A stretch of DNA of 64,000 nucleotides from Phlegmacium glaucopus. Lineage: Eukaryota; Basidiomycota; Agaricomycetes; Agaricales; Cortinariaceae. Below are positions 59,958-64,000 of the stretch, one piece after another. Each line of letters begins with the position of its first letter. Position 1 is the stretch's first letter. A program made the translations under genes and the position numbers. Under the pieces are notes generated by a model. That model was not told the origin of the DNA, ran no database searches, and saw only the letters and a list, made by a program, of their open reading frames with translations. Location of the stretch: contig MU130012.1 in the NCBI GenBank assembly GCA_015039465.1, positions 43,689-107,688 on the forward strand. The letters are read 5' to 3'.

Positions 59958-61723
59958 GAGGTCTTGAGGCTCTCCGGTTCACCCCATTCACTGTGAAATC
60001 GAGTTTATAGTTCTGCTGTGCAGCCGTGCACCACACCTGCGCTTTTCAGAAGGAAAGTTGAAGTAACTCTAGCCGTGGTATGAAGATTCCGGCGAATTCG
60101 AAGCGATGTTGACACCGAGTTTACTGAAGCTATGAGACGTAGAAGAATCCTGGTCCACGGAATAGATGAGGCGATTCGTTCGTACTCAGTCCGGACTGGG
60201 TTTCGTGTGAGATAAATTTGAGGGCATCGGTCTTGAAAAGAATAGGACAGTTGTTGTACTATGATGGATGGATTTAAATTCAGCAAGCTCTGTCACCAAA
60301 GTCAGATGTAAGCTTCAATGAAAGGTCCGGTAATGCATACCGCACTTATATATGGCCCCTAAGTGTCCACATCCTAGTACTCGGTACTCTCAAGTCAGTT
60401 CCGAGTCGTCGACTGCCGAGTCAGATATCAACCAATGTTCCGTGACTTCAGTCACATTGCCCCATTACTTAAGTACCAGCGACGCTCTCACCATTTGTGT
60501 GCAACACCAACCCTCCAAGGTCGCTGCTCCTCCATATCGATATCGTCTTTGATTGAACACGGCGTTAATCCGCACAGAAACCCCGGATAACCCCTCTCAT
60601 CCTGTACTACCAATGATTGATGATCGTCTTGGATGACAGAACTCCACTCCAATAGAGAACAAAAGGAAGGACTTTTCGAAATGGAAATTCTCCCTGGAAT
60701 GAATGGATGAAACAGCCACCTTATCTTGACGTTCTTTTCGAAAATTTCAGTGGTTCTTTACCTTACCCGAGTTACCCCTGTATGCAATCCATATTGTTGT
60801 CTTTAAAAGTACATGGCGCAATTGACGCTGTGTAATGGAACCAGAAAATTTCCTCCCGGGACCGAACCCCATTTTTCCTGTGCATCCATTTCAAAATCCT
60901 TACTTTGTGGATAATCGAACATCAGCGGACATAGGGAGGAGGGAACTTGGGATTGGGGGTTAATGGCCTAATATGGTGAGATCCAACCGTTGTTAACGTA
61001 TATTGTCCTATCAATGATACGTATTGTTCTATCAATGATACATAGTGTTGTTCTATCAATGATTTTGTTGTCCTTGAGCAACATTATCAATTGCGTATCC
61101 ATTCGTGATTACAATGAAAAATTGACAACGAAAACTTTATGGTGTCCGACTGATTCGGGATACAAAAAGTGTGGCGGTTTTTCCATTTCAAGTTTCTGGA
61201 TTTAGAAACTTCCTTCAATGGCGGTACCACACCAATGGAAGCTGTGATATAGGGCGGTACGATAATGCCAGTGGTTACAAAACATCCAGCTCAGTTCAAT
61301 CCAGTCTTACCCTTCAGTGTGATAGCAAATCTAAGAGTGTGGGATCCCGGGTGTTCCGCCGCATGATAGGCAGTTGCCACTGCCACGAGCTGCCACCTAC
61401 CACAGCTTGCCACACGCAGTGCCAGTGCTCCGATCTCGGTGAAATGTTTATTAGTAATAGTAATATTACTAATAATACTACTAATATTACCAATAAATTA
61501 CTAATAAATCGGGCCAAATCCATCCCGGAAAAATATAAATATATATTGCACTGCCACCGCACCCAAAGTCTCCTCCGCGGCAAGGACAGAGTACTGACTG
61601 AGTGTTTTCAAGAGCCGGTTGGGTGAAGCACAGGCTGATCTTCAGAACAAAATGCTTGTAAGATAATTGCGCTGTTGCGACGATTATCATAATTTTCCTC
61701 TTGCTTTATTACATATATATATA

Positions 61724-62171
61724 TACAGTTGACTCCGTCCGAGTCGTAACCCATGCTCCTCCGTGGACATTAAAAACCATGGGTTTCCACAGAGTATGGA
61801 AGTTATGTGGTACTTCTGGTAGCTTGTGGATGCTCAGAACCATGGTTTAGCACCGGTTATAGGTTATGACAAGTATGGGTAACGGGTTGTGGCAGAGTAT
61901 ACATAAAGTTACAAGGAACTGTCGAAGTAAGATATCGATAATATCGGATGTTGGAAGGGTCGATGGGGACGGATACAAATTGCCCAGCCATCCTTAAATT
62001 TCCAAGTATACAGTTGACTCTGTCATAATCCATACTACTTGTCAAAGTTGTCATAACCAATAACCGGATAACCCATGGTTTTTTGAGCGTCCACCGGCTA
62101 CCAGAAGTACCCTCATACTCTGTGAAAATCGATGGTTTTTGATGTTCACAGAGGAGTATGGAGTCAACTAT
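61724..62171. mobile_element. Tc1/mariner-like MITE with diverged inverted ends
   Basis: The left end starts TACAGTTGACTCCGTCC and the right end is its imperfect reverse complement (GAGTCAACTATA). Similarity continues inward for over 100 bp. TA dinucleotides at both ends fit a TA target. An extra internal copy of the end (TATACAGTTGACTCTGTC, about 62010) suggests one MITE inserted beside or into another. Confidence 0.65.
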
Positions 62172-63369
62172 ACATTGAAGCACTGTCAAAAAAAAAACTA
62201 ACCTTGTGTTCGTCAAAATTTTAGAGCCTCCTCAGTGTCCTTTGAAATTTTACCTTTCGTTCTATGCAAATAGATCATAGCGCCACCGATCCCCACCAGT
62301 AATGTGTCAGTAAAAGATTTTCTTTATAAATACCATTTATGTATGTATCCCCTAAAAACTTTTGATCGCCAAAAACCTTGTTACGGTATTCATAATTCAT
62401 CGGTCAATTTCAAATGAAGGCTGAGCAATCGTAACCGCTCGAAACCGTACCTGTCGGGGGTTTAAACAACAGCCAAAAGCTGTCAAAAGACCTACACTGT
62501 CGACGGCACGGCATACGACGGTTTATATTCGACGGGTAGGCGCCCTCATATCTCTCTCTACTGAGATTTGAGGGGCGCCCACGGCGAAACGAATATATTT
62601 TGATTATTTAGGTGCCTCAAAATGATTTCAAGCGCTTTAAAGATTTCCCTTGAGTAAGGACAGGCGGAGTTTTAAATACTACGCCACCTCCGCCACCTCC
62701 ACCATCACCACTAGTCGTACGCTACTAGTACTAAGACTCGCGCTGGTGCACAGTTGGTGCACTCCATCCACTATTAATACTCCCCATCTTTGATTTCCCT
62801 ATTGTTGTAAACATGAATCCTACGCCACCTTAGAAAGTTGATTTTCCCTCGAGATCAAAAGCTTCGTCGTTCGTAACAGTCCTGGTTTCTACTTTCTGTT
62901 GACATCATTACACATATATCTTTCCTTTTGTGCCTAAACCTACATATCGACGAACGTCGTTTCTTCACTGATCATGTGACGACTGGCTGACGGCAAATAC
63001 ATGCCGTCGAAGTTAACAGCTCCATGTACGGTAATAAATAACTCCGTTTTCAATGGATTGCACCCGTAAACTATAAGGCCTTGAATGGTCTGAAACCCTT
63101 CAAGTCAGTCATCCATCGGTCATCCATCCACCGGTCGGTCCTTCGTAGGCCGAAATTGACTTTCATCTATCATTCTCGACAATCACTAACCTTCACTAAC
63201 TTACTGTAAACTTTTGAGTAGACATTGTAATGTAACCTGGACATGTTATATTCCATAATAAGTACTTTTGTAAACAATGGAGATTTGAGGTTGAGTTGAC
63301 AAAGTTGGGATTAGCCAAATTTGGAAATCCAGTTTTCCCACCCCTTGTGAGAATGCAACGACCTACATC
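62172..63369. other. Spacer, no recognised gene
   Basis: Contains a short imperfect hairpin (GGCGCCCTCA at 62539, TGAGGGGCGCC at 62569). No ORF of convincing length or motif. Confidence 0.45.
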
Positions 63370-63970
63370 AGGACCCCTGAATATACCCTCAGATCCCGTA
63401 TCCGAAAAGTCAAAATTTTTCCAATTTTTATCCGGACAGTTTTGGCCAATTTCTAACTATGGCTATTTCTATTTGTTTTCGCTCGGGGGGGCCCTGCGGG
63501 GCCTCAAGAGCACCTGTATAAGTAAAAAGAAGTAACTTAAATGAAAAGAATATAAAATCCATTATATATGCTAATTTTCTATAAATTTAAGCTACTCCTC
63601 GTCTTCTTCAGGGGTCTTCTTCTCTCCTGCAAGAGCTTTCAAGGCTTCGAAGACCTAGAGTAAGGCCTGAGTAAGGCCTATAGTAAGGTATAAGGAACAA
63701 CATAAATGTTTCACAAATGTCTTTGGATTAGTCTTGCTGTAGAAAAATTTGATCATCAAGTCTGGTGTTCGAATCCTCATGCACACATTTTTTATCCGGA
63801 ATCGGCCCTGGGTTAATTCGGTCAGCCCAATTTCTATCCGGAATATTACCCCCGGGTTTCCCCAAAATTTTTGAAAAATCTATCCGGACAGCGCTAAGGC
63901 ATGGCAACTTTTTTGGCCAATTTCTATCCGGATCTGGGAACAGGGATCTGAGGGTATATTCAGGGGTCCT
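63370..63970. mobile_element. hAT-type MITE, 601 bp, with intact 8-bp target duplication
   Basis: The 28-bp ends (63370-63397, starting AGGACCCCTGAATATACC, and 63943-63970) are perfectly inverted. CCTACATC flanks both sides (63362-63369, 63971-63978). Subterminal ATCCGGA/TCCGGAT motifs recur inside (about 63430, 63795, 63835, 63883, 63925), as expected for transposase-binding sites of hAT relatives. No ORF of its own. Confidence 0.93.
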
Positions 63971-64000
63971 CCTACATCTCGGACAGACATGCTTATGGTC

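Larger units (their letters stand above)
57453..61620 (+). repeat. Long direct repeat, copy B (4.2 kb, with a MITE insertion)
   Basis: Same orientation and order as copy A (23927-27348). The extra length is mainly the 647-bp MITE at 57675-58321. Many small indels separate the copies, so the duplication is not recent. The ends do not show clear terminal repeats or target duplications. Confidence 0.8.

Noticed and set aside
62539..62579. Hairpin GGCGCCCTCA...TGAGGGGCGCC as a terminator
   Set aside because: Imperfect stem with no T tract or gene ending nearby, and such terminators are not used by fungal RNA polymerase II.
63767..63777. tRNA B-box-like motif GTTCGAATCCT
   Set aside because: No matching A box, acceptor stem or anticodon arm at the right spacing; it lies inside a MITE and could at most be a tRNA-derived relic.

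Overview
The window looks like a nuclear contig of an Agaricomycete (mushroom-forming basidiomycete). Genes are cut by many short introns of about 50-60 bp with GT..AG ends, the recognisable proteins are of fungal type (a P450 with 14 inferred exons, a DUF726 hydrolase, a GCN4-like bZIP), and more than half of the sequence is transposon debris. No rRNA, convincing tRNA, CRISPR array or prokaryotic feature is visible. A 294-base run of N (29843-30136) is an assembly gap.

Layout. 1-2318 is an anomaly: it matches repeats elsewhere in the window only as their plain complement read in the same direction, not as their reverse complement, which normal DNA processes do not produce. 2319-3640 is repeat-rich spacer in ordinary polarity. 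3690-18184 is a gene island with all confident genes on the minus strand: a cytochrome P450, a large protein with an XPF-like plus helix-hairpin-helix end (possible SHOC1/ZIP2-like meiotic factor), an unknown Ser/Pro-rich protein, a DUF726 alpha/beta hydrolase and a small tail-anchored RING protein. 18185-23926 holds a GCN4-like bZIP factor (21224-21787) and otherwise unrecognised sequence.

23927-61620 is a transposon domain bounded by two direct copies of a 3.4-4.2 kb repeat (23927-27348 and 57453-61620). Between them lie a Helitron (28510-34918, borders supported by a paralogous empty site near 48103/48104), a PIF/Harbinger-type element with perfect 75-bp inverted repeats (37773-40620), a second, older element of the same kind with nested insertions (42048-47445), solo-LTR-like sequences, a truncated Ty3/gypsy-type element (52731-55560) and the 3' end of a LINE (55869-56730). 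Copy B of the boundary repeat contains a hAT-type MITE (57675-58321) that copy A lacks. 61621-64000 holds a Tc1-like MITE and a second hAT-type MITE with intact 8-bp target duplications.

How the parts relate. The minus-strand island reads as ordinary host chromosome. The transposon domain grew by nesting: several insertions can be ordered because an unoccupied paralogue is present in the same window. Four GCN4/AP-1-type sites lie just upstream of a TATA box in an LTR-like segment at 52558-52633, and the bZIP at 21224-21787 belongs to the family that binds such sites; a regulatory link is inference only.
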